A DNA stretch of 5,941 bases from the NCBI GenBank assembly GCA_003660485.1, contig QMUI01000066.1, positions 1 through 5,941 on the forward strand, in the 5' to 3' direction. The notes beneath the pieces are model-generated. The model was not told the origin of the DNA, did no database searches, and saw only the letters and a program-made list of their open reading frames with translations. Position numbers and translations under genes: made by a program. The DNA is from Thermococci archaeon. GTDB lineage: Archaea; Methanobacteriota_B; Thermococci; Thermococcales; Thermococcaceae. Of this stretch, positions 1 through 5,941 are shown piece after piece (the first letter of the stretch is position 1; the number at the start of each line of letters is the position of its first letter).

Positions 1-1360
<1,360 letters not shown>

Positions 1361-1367
1361 GTGAAAG

Positions 1368-1414
1368 CCTCCCGTAATGTTTTTCTTTGTCTTGTTTTTT
1401 TAAGTTTATAAAAA
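1368..1414 (-). promoter_or_regulatory. promoter and ribosome binding site of the ATPase gene
   Basis: Read on the minus strand, a TATA-like TTTTTATAAA lies at 1405-1414 and GGGAGG at 1368-1373, seven bases before the ATG at 1360. With the usual 25-base spacing, transcription would start near 1385 and leave a leader of about 25 bases. This supports the chosen start and independent transcription of the ATPase. Confidence 0.55.
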
Positions 1415-1485
1415 TGTTTCTCATAAATTTTGAATTTTAGTCAAATATTGCTTGATTTATTGAAAAATAGCCATATTAATTCGGC

Positions 1486-1512
1486 AAACTCTGTCATATC
1501 TTAGCAGAGTTT
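1486..1512. repeat. perfect 8-base inverted repeat
   Basis: AAACTCTG at 1486-1493 is mirrored exactly by CAGAGTTT at 1505-1512 with an 11-base spacer. It is a GC-containing palindrome in an otherwise very AT-rich region, about 70 bases upstream of the ATPase TATA box and just before a TATA-like element at 1524-1532. It could be an operator for a dimeric regulator, a recombination site remnant, or chance. Confidence 0.4.
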
Positions 1513-1583
1513 ACTAAATTAAGTTTTAAATACATTCACCCGTTACGCTAGCTAGTCGTTAGTCTTAGTTTTACCAAGGAAAT

Positions 1584-1601
1584 CTTAAAATATTTTTTAA
1601 G
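1584..1601. repeat. perfect 7-base inverted repeat
   Basis: CTTAAAA at 1584-1590 and TTTTAAG at 1595-1601 form an exact palindrome around TATT. Because it is made almost wholly of A and T in an AT-rich region, chance is a serious alternative. It is listed because it lies 20 bases before another palindrome and upstream of the guaAB promoter. Confidence 0.3.
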
Positions 1602-1620
1602 TAGAAGAGCTCGATACAGG

Positions 1621-1634
1621 GGCAATAAGTTGCC
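1621..1634. repeat. palindrome upstream of guaAB promoter, possible operator
   Basis: GGCAA at 1621-1625 and TTGCC at 1630-1634 form a perfect inverted repeat around TAAG, ending about 20 bases before the guaAB TATA element. A further TGCCA/TGGCA pair (1631-1635 and 1663-1667) brackets that TATA element. The position suits binding of a regulator next to the promoter. No regulator is identifiable in the window and I know no established match to this motif. Confidence 0.35.
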
Positions 1635-1645
1635 AAATATATGTC

Positions 1646-1696
1646 AAAATAAACTTTAAATGTGGCATATTTTAGACAAGATCTTGACAAGGTGAG
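1646..1696 (+). promoter_or_regulatory. guaAB promoter and ribosome binding site
   Basis: An A-rich BRE-like stretch (1646-1653) precedes TTTAAA at 1655-1660, which would place transcription start near 1683. GGTGAG at 1691-1696 then sits about five bases before ATG 1701. This arrangement decides the start: the longer reading frame from GTG 1662 would begin directly after the TATA box and upstream of the predicted transcript start. Confidence 0.65.
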
Positions 1697-1700
1697 AGGG

Positions 1701-2624
1701 ATGTGGGAGAAGTTCATAGAGGAGAAAGTTAGAGAGATCAGGGAAACCGTTGGGGATGCTAAGGCGATAATAGCCCTCTCGGGTGGAGTTGACAGCTCAA
1801 CTGCCGCAGTTCTAGCTCATAAAGCCATCGGGGATAGACTGCATGCGGTCTTCGTTAACACGGGCTTCCTAAGGAAGGGGGAGCCGGAGTTCGTCGTCAA
1901 AACTTTCAGGGACGAGTTTGGCATGAACCTCCATTACGTTGACGCCCAGGACAGGTTCTTTGAGGCCTTGAAGGGAGTTACAGACCCAGAGGAGAAGAGG
2001 AAGATAATCGGTCGCGTCTTCATAGAGGTATTCGAGGAGGTCGCCAAGGAAATCGGAGCCGAGTACTTAATTCAAGGAACGATCGCCCCGGACTGGATAG
2101 AGAGCAAGGGGAAAATCAAGAGCCACCACAACGTTGGAGGCTTGCCGGAGAGGCTCAACCTCAAGCTAATCGAGCCCTTAAGGGATCTCTACAAGGACGA
2201 GGTTAGGCAACTGGCCAAAGAGTTGGGCCTTCCGGAAAAGATCTACAACAGGATGCCCTTCCCAGGCCCCGGCCTTGCGGTCAGGGTCATAGGGGAGGTA
2301 ACTCCAGAGAAGATAGCGATCGTCAGGGAGGCGAATGCTATAGTCGAGGAGGAAGTTGAGAAGGCGGGCCTTAGGCCCTGGCAGGCCTTTGCAGTTCTGT
2401 TGGGAGTTAAAACAGTTGGAGTTCAAGGTGATATAAGGGCGTACAAGGAGACGATTGCCGTTAGGATAGTCGAGAGCGTAGATGGAATGACGGCCAATGC
2501 CATGAACGTTCCCTGGGAAGTCCTGCAGAGGATAGCCTTCAGGATAACCAGCGAGATTCCTCAAGTTGGAAGGGTTCTATATGATATAACCAACAAACCA
2601 CCTGCAACCATTGAGTTCGAGTGA
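1701..2624 (+). CDS. guaAB: GMP synthetase ATP-pyrophosphatase subunit (subunit B)
   Basis: This 307-residue cytoplasmic subunit adenylates XMP with ATP and aminates it to GMP, using ammonia from the separate GuaAA glutaminase. The PP-loop SGGVDSST is at 27-34. Other hallmark segments are the [11 protein letters not shown] stretch at 125-135, [10 protein letters not shown] at 141-150, [12 protein letters not shown] at 184-195 opening the dimerisation domain, and the C-terminal [12 protein letters not shown]. The reading frame is open back to GTG 1662, but ATG 1701 is chosen: it has GGTGAG just upstream and gives the usual length of archaeal GuaAB (about 308). Splitting of GMP synthetase into two genes is normal in archaea; the unusual point is that guaAA is not adjacent but more than 800 bases away, behind a toxin-antitoxin cassette. 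GC is about 55% in a line counted, well above both AT-rich neighbours. Confidence 0.97.
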   Translation: MWEKFIEEKVREIRETVGDAKAIIALSGGVDSSTAAVLAHKAIGDRLHAVFVNTGFLRKGEPEFVVKTFRDEFGMNLHYVDAQDRFFEALKGVTDPEEKRKIIGRVFIEVFEEVAKEIGAEYLIQGTIAPDWIESKGKIKSHHNVGGLPERLNLKLIEPLRDLYKDEVRQLAKELGLPEKIYNRMPFPGPGLAVRVIGEVTPEKIAIVREANAIVEEEVEKAGLRPWQAFAVLLGVKTVGVQGDIRAYKETIAVRIVESVDGMTANAMNVPWEVLQRIAFRITSEIPQVGRVLYDITNKPPATIEFE

Positions 2625-2625
2625 A

Positions 2626-2676
2626 CTTTTTATCCTAATTTTACCGTAAGAACACTAAGGTGAGAGAGTTGGGAGG
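2626..2676 (+). promoter_or_regulatory. promoter and ribosome binding site of the toxin-antitoxin pair
   Basis: CTTTTTAT at 2626-2633, starting one base after the guaAB stop, is a good archaeal TATA element, and would start transcription near 2656. GGGAGG at 2671-2676 lies four bases before TTG 2681. The cassette therefore seems to carry its own promoter. The same T-run could also act as a leaky terminator for guaAB. Confidence 0.55.
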
Positions 2677-2680
2677 ACCT

Positions 2681-2884
2681 TTGACAATTGAGGTAATTTA
2701 TGAAAATGGAGTACTAAAACCTCTAAAGCCCCTCAACTTAAAAGATGGAGAAGTCTTAGTTGTAAAAATATACAAAAAAGGAATAATAGAGAGAACAGAA
2801 AAGTTCAGAAAAATAATAACCCCAGAAAAGTTTAAAGAAAGTCCTGAAGAGTATCTTGCCCGCCTTAGGGAGGAGAGGAGATGA
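2681..2884 (+). CDS. DUF104 (AF2212-like) antitoxin
   Basis: A 67-residue small protein beginning [19 protein letters not shown], the classic opening of the DUF104/AF2212-like family of archaeal antitoxins, which pair with VapC-type PIN toxins. The N-terminal half should form a small beta fold for dimerisation and operator binding; the charged tail ending in [12 protein letters not shown] is the likely toxin-binding segment. The frame is open from GTG 2660, but TTG 2681 is preferred because it follows GGGAGG by four bases, matches the family N-terminus, and lies about 25 bases after the predicted transcript start, whereas GTG 2660 would be almost at it. The TGA stop overlaps the toxin ATG in ATGA, so the two are translationally coupled. 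GC is about 37% in a line counted. Autorepression by the pair is usual for such operons and is inferred here. Confidence 0.85.
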   Translation: MTIEVIYENGVLKPLKPLNLKDGEVLVVKIYKKGIIERTEKFRKIITPEKFKESPEEYLARLREERR

Positions 2885-3333
2885 GAGTCGTTATAGACAC
2901 CTCAGTTATCATTAATTTATTCTCCAATTTTTATCCAGATCGAACTGAAGTTGCCAAGAAAATTGCAATTCTGGCAGAGGAGGGGGAACTGGTCTTATAT
3001 TCTCCCCGCTTAGGTGAATTTGAATTTATATCAGTTATCTCAAGATTTTTACCCGACGATCTAACCAAAGAAGCTTGGGAGGAGTACAGATCCCTCATAG
3101 ATGAATTCATTGGAGAGAGTGAGATTATTGACACCATTAGAGGGTTAGCATTTTTAACTTCACACAGAGTTCCCGATCTATATTTTATCGCGACTGCCAA
3201 GCATTTAAATGCAATTTTAATAACAAATGACAGGAAAATGGCAATGGTCGCAAAGTCTATTGGAATAAAGACATTTTACCTTCTCGAAGAAGCAGATGAG
3301 TTCTTTAGGTTCATTAAAACCAAAAACCGGTGA
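2881..3333 (+). CDS. vapC: VapC-type PIN domain toxin
   Basis: A 150-residue PIN domain protein, the expected length for VapC, a magnesium-dependent ribonuclease held inactive by its antitoxin. The first acidic residue is D6 in [12 protein letters not shown]; the second is probably E48 (in [10 protein letters not shown]46 is the alternative); D99 in [16 protein letters not shown] and D117 in [10 protein letters not shown] complete the site. All four catalytic positions are present and the frame is intact, so the toxin looks functional. The RNA target cannot be read from sequence. It starts within the ATGA overlap with the antitoxin, and its ribosome binding site lies in the antitoxin's last codons. 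Its own TGA lies inside the GGTGA site of the next short frame, so coupling appears to continue downstream toward guaAA. Confidence 0.9.
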   Translation: MRVVIDTSVIINLFSNFYPDRTEVAKKIAILAEEGELVLYSPRLGEFEFISVISRFLPDDLTKEAWEEYRSLIDEFIGESEIIDTIRGLAFLTSHRVPDLYFIATAKHLNAILITNDRKMAMVAKSIGIKTFYLLEEADEFFRFIKTKNR

Positions 3334-3337
3334 TATT

Positions 3338-3520
3338 ATGGATGATCTCATAGAGCTTGCAAGGAAAATTCGTAAGAAGGTAACCCCCGAAAACTTTGAG
3401 GAAGATCCTACCGATTATCTCCTTCGTCTTAGAGGAGGTGAAAGAAATGATAGTTATCATGGACAACGGAGGTCAATACGTGCACAGGATTTGGAGGACA
3501 CTCCGCTACCTCGGGGTTGA
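3338..3520 (+). pseudogene. orphan antitoxin tail running into guaAA
   Basis: A 60-codon frame starting at ATG 3338, four bases after the vapC stop, with GGTGA at 3329-3333. Its residues 11-32 ([20 protein letters not shown] and two more) match the tail of the upstream antitoxin at 13 of 22 positions. The N-terminal DUF104 fold is missing. After RLRGGER the frame loses homology because it reads guaAA out of frame to a TGA at 3518-3520, overlapping guaAA by 74 bases. Compared with the intact antitoxin, the stretch between the shared RLR and the next ATG is 13 bases rather than 11, so the usual ATGA stop is out of frame. The divergence argues for a relic of a second antitoxin, not a fresh duplication. 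It may still be translated, as a toxin-binding peptide or as a coupling leader for guaAA. Confidence 0.55.
3434..3440 (+). promoter_or_regulatory. guaAA ribosome binding site inside antitoxin tail
   Basis: GGAGGTG ends six bases before ATG 3447 and is a strong archaeal site. It lies within the codons of the antitoxin-tail frame, in the same relation that GGAGG in the intact antitoxin has to vapC. It settles the guaAA start in favour of ATG 3447 over ATG 3396, 17 codons upstream, which has no such site and would add non-family residues. Confidence 0.75.
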
Positions 3521-4016
3521 GGCCAAGATAATCCCCAACACGACGCCGCTTGAGGAGATAAAGGCCATGAAGCCAAAGGGCATAATCTTCTCAGGCGGGC
3601 CCGACATAAACAAGACTGGCAACTGCGAGGCGATACTTGAGCACTACGACGAGTTCAACGTCCCGATCCTTGGCATCTGTCTTGGCCACCAGCTGATAGC
3701 GAAGTACTTCGGCGGAAAGGTTGGGAAGGGTGAGAAGGCCGAATACAGCCTCGTTGAGGTGGAGATACTGGAGGAGAACGACATCTTCCGGGGACTTCCG
3801 AAGAGGCTCAAGGTCTGGGAGAGCCACATGGACGAGGTGAAGGAGCTTCCCGAGGGCTTCAGGCTCTTGGCCAGGAGCGAGACCTGTCCGGTCGAAGCTA
3901 TGAAGCACGGGAGCCTGCCGATATACGGCGTGCAGTTCCACCCCGAGGTCTTCCACACGGAGCGCGGGGCGGATATTTACCGCAACTTTGTGGAGCTCTG
4001 CGGGGAGCTCAGCTAG
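3447..4016 (+). CDS. guaAA: GMP synthetase glutamine amidotransferase subunit (subunit A)
   Basis: A 189-residue class I glutaminase that releases ammonia from glutamine and passes it to GuaAB for GMP synthesis. The start [20 protein letters not shown] is the family N-terminus. The oxyanion region FSGGP is at 48-52, the nucleophile is C78 in GICLGHQ, and the other triad members are H166 and E168 in GVQFHPEV. All key residues are present and the length is normal for archaeal GuaAA. The gene is GC-rich (58-60% in lines counted), with an abrupt change from the AT-rich cassette just upstream. I see no convincing TATA element in the 60 bases before it, so it is probably transcribed from the cassette promoter or by read-through from guaAB, and translated from a site embedded in the antitoxin-tail frame. 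That would tie GMP synthesis to cassette expression. Confidence 0.96.
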   Translation: MIVIMDNGGQYVHRIWRTLRYLGVEAKIIPNTTPLEEIKAMKPKGIIFSGGPDINKTGNCEAILEHYDEFNVPILGICLGHQLIAKYFGGKVGKGEKAEYSLVEVEILEENDIFRGLPKRLKVWESHMDEVKELPEGFRLLARSETCPVEAMKHGSLPIYGVQFHPEVFHTERGADIYRNFVELCGELS

Positions 4017-4019
4017 TCG

Positions 4020-4038
4020 GTCCTCTCCCCATCTTTTT
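4020..4038 (+). terminator. pyrimidine-rich T-run after guaAA
   Basis: A pyrimidine-rich tract ending in TTTTT (4034-4038) lies within 25 bases of the guaAA stop. Archaeal RNA polymerase terminates on such U-runs without needing a hairpin. The same TTTTTAT could alternatively act as a TATA element for a transcript starting near 4062, but a better placed promoter exists for the next gene. Confidence 0.4.
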
Positions 4039-4129
4039 ATCGGCAACGGGTTCTCCCATCATCGCTCCTCCATAATTTTGAGGCCACATCTGAAAAGTCT
4101 TGCTGGTTACGATTGGGAATTGCAAATTA

Positions 4130-4169
4130 GAAAACTTTTTAAGGTTTTAGTTCTTACTCTTTATGGTGA
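4130..4169 (+). promoter_or_regulatory. promoter and ribosome binding site of the small Cys-His protein gene
   Basis: AAAAC followed by TTTTTAAG (4136-4143) resembles BRE plus TATA and predicts a transcript start near 4165. GGTGA at 4165-4169 is four bases before TTG 4174, so the leader would be very short. The rest of the 157-base gap after guaAA holds no gene that I can support. Confidence 0.45.
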
Positions 4170-4173
4170 TAGC

Positions 4174-4449
4174 TTGGGGCACACGGTCTACTACCTCACC
4201 AGAATTGATAGATGGAAGGAGTTCAGGGTGTTCCTGAAGAAGGTCTGCGAAGGGCTCGGCTTCAGTTTCCTTGAGAGCGAAGATGCCGTCATAATTTTTC
4301 CAGAATGCCACGGCGTCGAGCCCATGGAGATAAAGAAGAGAGGTAAGGGGTTCGTCAAGACGAACCTCGTTGAACCTTGCCATTCTATCTATCTGCTCAT
4401 GCTTCACTCGGTTTCTTCCTTTGGCTCTGTCGAGCTCTGGGAGGACTGA
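4174..4449 (+). CDS. small conserved-looking Thermococcales protein, 91 residues, function unknown
   Basis: I do not know a function for this protein. The frame is open from far upstream (inside guaAA), but TTG 4174 is chosen: GGTGA is four bases before it, a promoter is correctly placed, and the protein then opens MGHTVYYLTRIDRWKEFRVF, which reads like a true N-terminus. It resembles small Thermococcales proteins I recall with a conserved VKTNLVEPCHSIYLL...SVSSFGSV tail. Notable are two Cys-His pairs, C45-H46 in FPECHG and C69-H70 in EPCHS, plus C25; the two pairs could bind a metal. It has no signal peptide or clear membrane helix; SIYLLMLHSV (71-80) is hydrophobic but short. Its last 15 codons and stop overlap the end of the opposite DUF2101 gene. 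The composition matches the GC-rich right half. A later start is possible, but would cut into the well-formed N-terminus. Confidence 0.7.
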   Translation: MGHTVYYLTRIDRWKEFRVFLKKVCEGLGFSFLESEDAVIIFPECHGVEPMEIKKRGKGFVKTNLVEPCHSIYLLMLHSVSSFGSVELWED

Positions 4450-5165
4450 TCCGTGAGATAGACCTCCAGTATCCTAACCGGTCTGGCGCTCCTGAATGTT
4501 CTGTCCTCCACAAGGACCTTTACGACTCTTCCGGGCTCCGCCTCCTCGACCGCCGGAAGCCAGTAGAAGCCGGGCTTGATGTTGGCCGCCATGTCGTCGT
4601 GGATGAAAACCCTGACTAAGTCGTTCTTGACTTCCTCGACCGTCCCGTAGGTGTAATCCCTTCCGAAAGTGGCCTTGAAGTAATGGCGGAAGAGAAGAAC
4701 CGCCACGGCTATTGCCCCTACGTAGGCGTAGTAGTGGTAGATTTCCGGAGATGCAAGCTTCAGCAGTGAGTATCCGAGGAAGGCCAGGAAGGATATGAGG
4801 GAAATTCCGTAGTAGAAAACCCTGTACGGTTTTTCTTCGATGAGGAAGTTGCCGTAACGAATTATGAAGTAGCGGAGGTAGAGGAAGTAGGGGATTGAAA
4901 CCGCCAGCAGGTAGAGGGGGGTGCCTGTTAGGAATACGACAGCGAAGTTGACCACGAGGTAGGTCATGAAGCAGAGCTGGAGGTGGAGGCTGATGAGTTC
5001 GTGGAAAGTGAAATTTCGTTTTTCCGTCACGGCTCCTGTTATTTTTAAATCCGGAGGCTTACTCGACGGGACAGGAAAAAGGAACCCCCTTATTGTACCC
5101 ATGCACTTTCCAAAGGCGGACTCGGCCGTGGAGCCGATCGTATAAAGAAAGCTTTCGATGTCCAT
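4404..5165 (-). CDS. DUF2101 family membrane protein
   Basis: A 253-residue protein that I recognise as the DUF2101 family of Thermococcales and some methanogens, with no established function. A soluble N-terminal stretch (1-60, including FTFHELISLHLQL) is followed by four predicted membrane segments at about 62-79, 81-101, 116-135 and 144-160, joined by short loops (LRYFIIRYGNFL, EEKPYRVFYYG). The C-terminal part, about 165-236, is a soluble domain with FGRDYTYGTVEEVKNDLVRV and HDDMAANIKPGFYW, which looks like a small beta-rich module, followed by an acidic Ser-rich end (DQSSQSSTEPKEETE). The ATG at 5165 has GGGGGT about seven bases before it. It lies 18 bases after the stop of the upstream minus-strand gene, so they probably form an operon. 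Its final 46 bases overlap the small plus-strand gene. Confidence 0.8.
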   Translation of the reverse strand: MDIESFLYTIGSTAESAFGKCMGTIRGFLFPVPSSKPPDLKITGAVTEKRNFTFHELISLHLQLCFMTYLVVNFAVVFLTGTPLYLLAVSIPYFLYLRYFIIRYGNFLIEEKPYRVFYYGISLISFLAFLGYSLLKLASPEIYHYYAYVGAIAVAVLLFRHYFKATFGRDYTYGTVEEVKNDLVRVFIHDDMAANIKPGFYWLPAVEEAEPGRVVKVLVEDRTFRSARPVRILEVYLTDQSSQSSTEPKEETE

Positions 5166-5183
5166 ATTATTTACCCCCTTGTT

Positions 5184-5941
5184 TCAGTTTCCGAATACGA
5201 GCGTTTTGGTTGTTTCATCAAGCTTGAATGTCGGGTAGTTGAATTCCGAGCCGTCCCATACTGAATGTTTGCAGTACTCGGTTAGACCGTCCACACTGCA
5301 TTTCAGGAAGTAGTACGACACACTTGTGTAATCATCGGGGACGTTTGCTCCAACGCTCTCGAGCGCACCTAGTAGTGTTTTGTCCGTATCCGGATCTGGA
5401 ACCAGGAATGTTTCAAGCCCCACGGGGAGCTCGTTGGTGATTCCGAGGGCGGTCTGGAATTCTCTTGAGATGGCCAGGTAGTAGGAGTGCTGTCTCATGC
5501 CCTGTGGGGAAACGATTGGTTTTCCCTCAAATCTCTCGAGTACCGTCGGGTAGTACATACCCGCCGAGGAATTGTCCCGGAGACCTAGGTAGCACCAGTT
5601 GAGGACAAGCTCCTCCACATCATCCTGGCTGGATACGTTGTAGTACCCGTAGGTTTCCCCCGGAAACGGTATTTTGCAGGGGGTTATAACCCGGGTGTAC
5701 AGTCCGTTGAGTTCCCTGACTACGAACGGGTCTTCAAAACCGACAATGCTCACGATGGAGTAAATGTACTCCCCATCTCCTGGAGGGATGTCTCCGGAGT
5801 ACCTCACGGCCCCTGAGCCGTCTGTGATTGTGATGTTTTTTATCTTTACCCTGACCGCAACATGAAACGAATCGAGCGGCCCCACTGTGACCTCCAGGTG
5901 ATTCCTCACGAATTCATCCGGGTCGGATGGCTCCACCCTCA
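5184..5941 (-). CDS. partial extracytoplasmic protein, possibly pilin-like or surface-anchored
   Basis: The gene enters from the right edge and ends at TGA 5186-5184; about 251 codons are visible. The first in-window GTG (5936) is probably internal, since the frame continues to the edge. I do not recognise a named family. The visible part looks extracytoplasmic: three N-glycosylation sequons (NIT, NVS and NSS at residues 34, 100 and 122, counting from that GTG), four cysteines (87, 115, 213, 222) that could form two disulphides, and many Tyr, Ser, Gly and Asp residues with no membrane helix. The pattern YSIVSIVGFEDPFVVRELNG at 59-78 recalls archaeal surface proteins that carry an N-terminal pilin-type anchor, but that end lies outside the window. 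Its close coupling to a DUF2101 membrane protein suggests a shared envelope role (inference). Confidence 0.6.
   Translation of the reverse strand, partial: RVEPSDPDEFVRNHLEVTVGPLDSFHVAVRVKIKNITITDGSGAVRYSGDIPPGDGEYIYSIVSIVGFEDPFVVRELNGLYTRVITPCKIPFPGETYGYYNVSSQDDVEELVLNWCYLGLRDNSSAGMYYPTVLERFEGKPIVSPQGMRQHSYYLAISREFQTALGITNELPVGLETFLVPDPDTDKTLLGALESVGANVPDDYTSVSYYFLKCSVDGLTEYCKHSVWDGSEFNYPTFKLDETTKTLVFGN

Larger units (their letters stand above)
1361..1700. other. AT-rich intergenic region between divergent ATPase and guaAB
   Basis: This 340-base stretch holds no convincing gene on either strand. It contains the minus-strand promoter of the ATPase at its left end, the guaAB promoter at its right end, three perfect inverted repeats, and a second TATA-like element TTTTAAATA at 1524-1532 with no gene directly behind it. 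I looked for C/D-box RNA motifs and saw none. A short untranslated RNA starting near 1553 cannot be excluded, but nothing positive supports it. Confidence 0.6.

Noticed and set aside
1550..1558. Shared 9-mer AGCTAGTCG here and at 4011-4019, possible attachment-site pair
   Set aside because: Nine bases without matching flanks is too short, and the interval between them would cut through the end of guaAA; chance is the better explanation.
2178..2564. Minus-strand open frame opposite guaAB
   Set aside because: It is antisense to a strongly conserved region of guaAB and its product has no recognisable features.
2931..3200. Minus-strand open frame opposite vapC
   Set aside because: It is antisense to an intact PIN toxin gene and has no promoter or ribosome site that I can see.
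3591..4046. Long minus-strand open frames opposite guaAA (also 3644-3958)
   Set aside because: They lie wholly or mostly antisense to a certain gene, have no supporting ribosome site or family signature, and are expected in GC-rich coding sequence.
4040..4100. Possible C/D-box RNA on the minus strand after guaAA
   Set aside because: There is an ATGATGG close to a C box, but no CTGA D box at a suitable distance on the same strand.
4147..4407. Minus-strand frame opposite the small Cys-His gene, which would continue the DUF2101 operon
   Set aside because: It begins near the DUF2101 stop, which looked tempting, but the product has no family-like character and the plus-strand protein is far more convincing.
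4377..4619. Plus-strand frame opposite the DUF2101 C-terminal domain
   Set aside because: It is antisense to a recognisable conserved domain and carries no signature of its own.

Overview
The window looks like a chromosomal segment of a hyperthermophilic euryarchaeon of the order Thermococcales (Thermococcus or Pyrococcus). The grounds are a two-subunit (split) GMP synthetase, an archaeal PurP, heavy use of AGG/AGA and ATA codons, TATA-type promoters with GGTGA/GGAGG ribosome binding sites, and a DUF2101 membrane protein. I cannot name the species from the sequence alone.

Left part (1-2624): the 3' end of purP, then a divergently placed MNS/ATPase_2-type P-loop ATPase with a C-terminal winged helix on the minus strand, then a 340-base AT-rich intergenic stretch with several inverted repeats, then guaAB, the ATP-pyrophosphatase subunit of GMP synthetase. 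purP (penultimate step of IMP synthesis in archaea) and guaAB/guaAA (XMP to GMP) serve one pathway and point the same way. The AT-rich ATPase sits between them in the opposite orientation.

Middle (2625-4016): a toxin-antitoxin pair (DUF104/AF2212-like antitoxin plus VapC-type PIN toxin, joined by an ATGA overlap) lies between guaAB and guaAA. It is followed by a short reading frame that encodes only the tail of a second, diverged antitoxin. That tail runs out of frame into guaAA, and its codons carry the guaAA ribosome binding site. The two GMP synthetase subunits are therefore separated by a selfish-type cassette, and guaAA appears to depend on transcription and translational coupling through it. 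The cassette and the ATPase are about 37% GC in lines I counted, against 55-60% in guaAB and guaAA.

Right part (4017-5941): a 157-base gap with a T-run and a promoter, then a small 91-residue protein that probably starts at TTG and carries two Cys-His pairs. It converges with, and overlaps by 46 bases, a minus-strand two-gene unit: a partial extracytoplasmic protein (three glycosylation sequons, four cysteines) followed 18 bases later by a four-helix DUF2101 membrane protein.

No clearly new defence or mobile system is proven here. The strongest candidates for follow-up are the cassette that splits the GMP synthetase genes, with its orphan antitoxin tail, and the uncharacterised small Cys-His protein.
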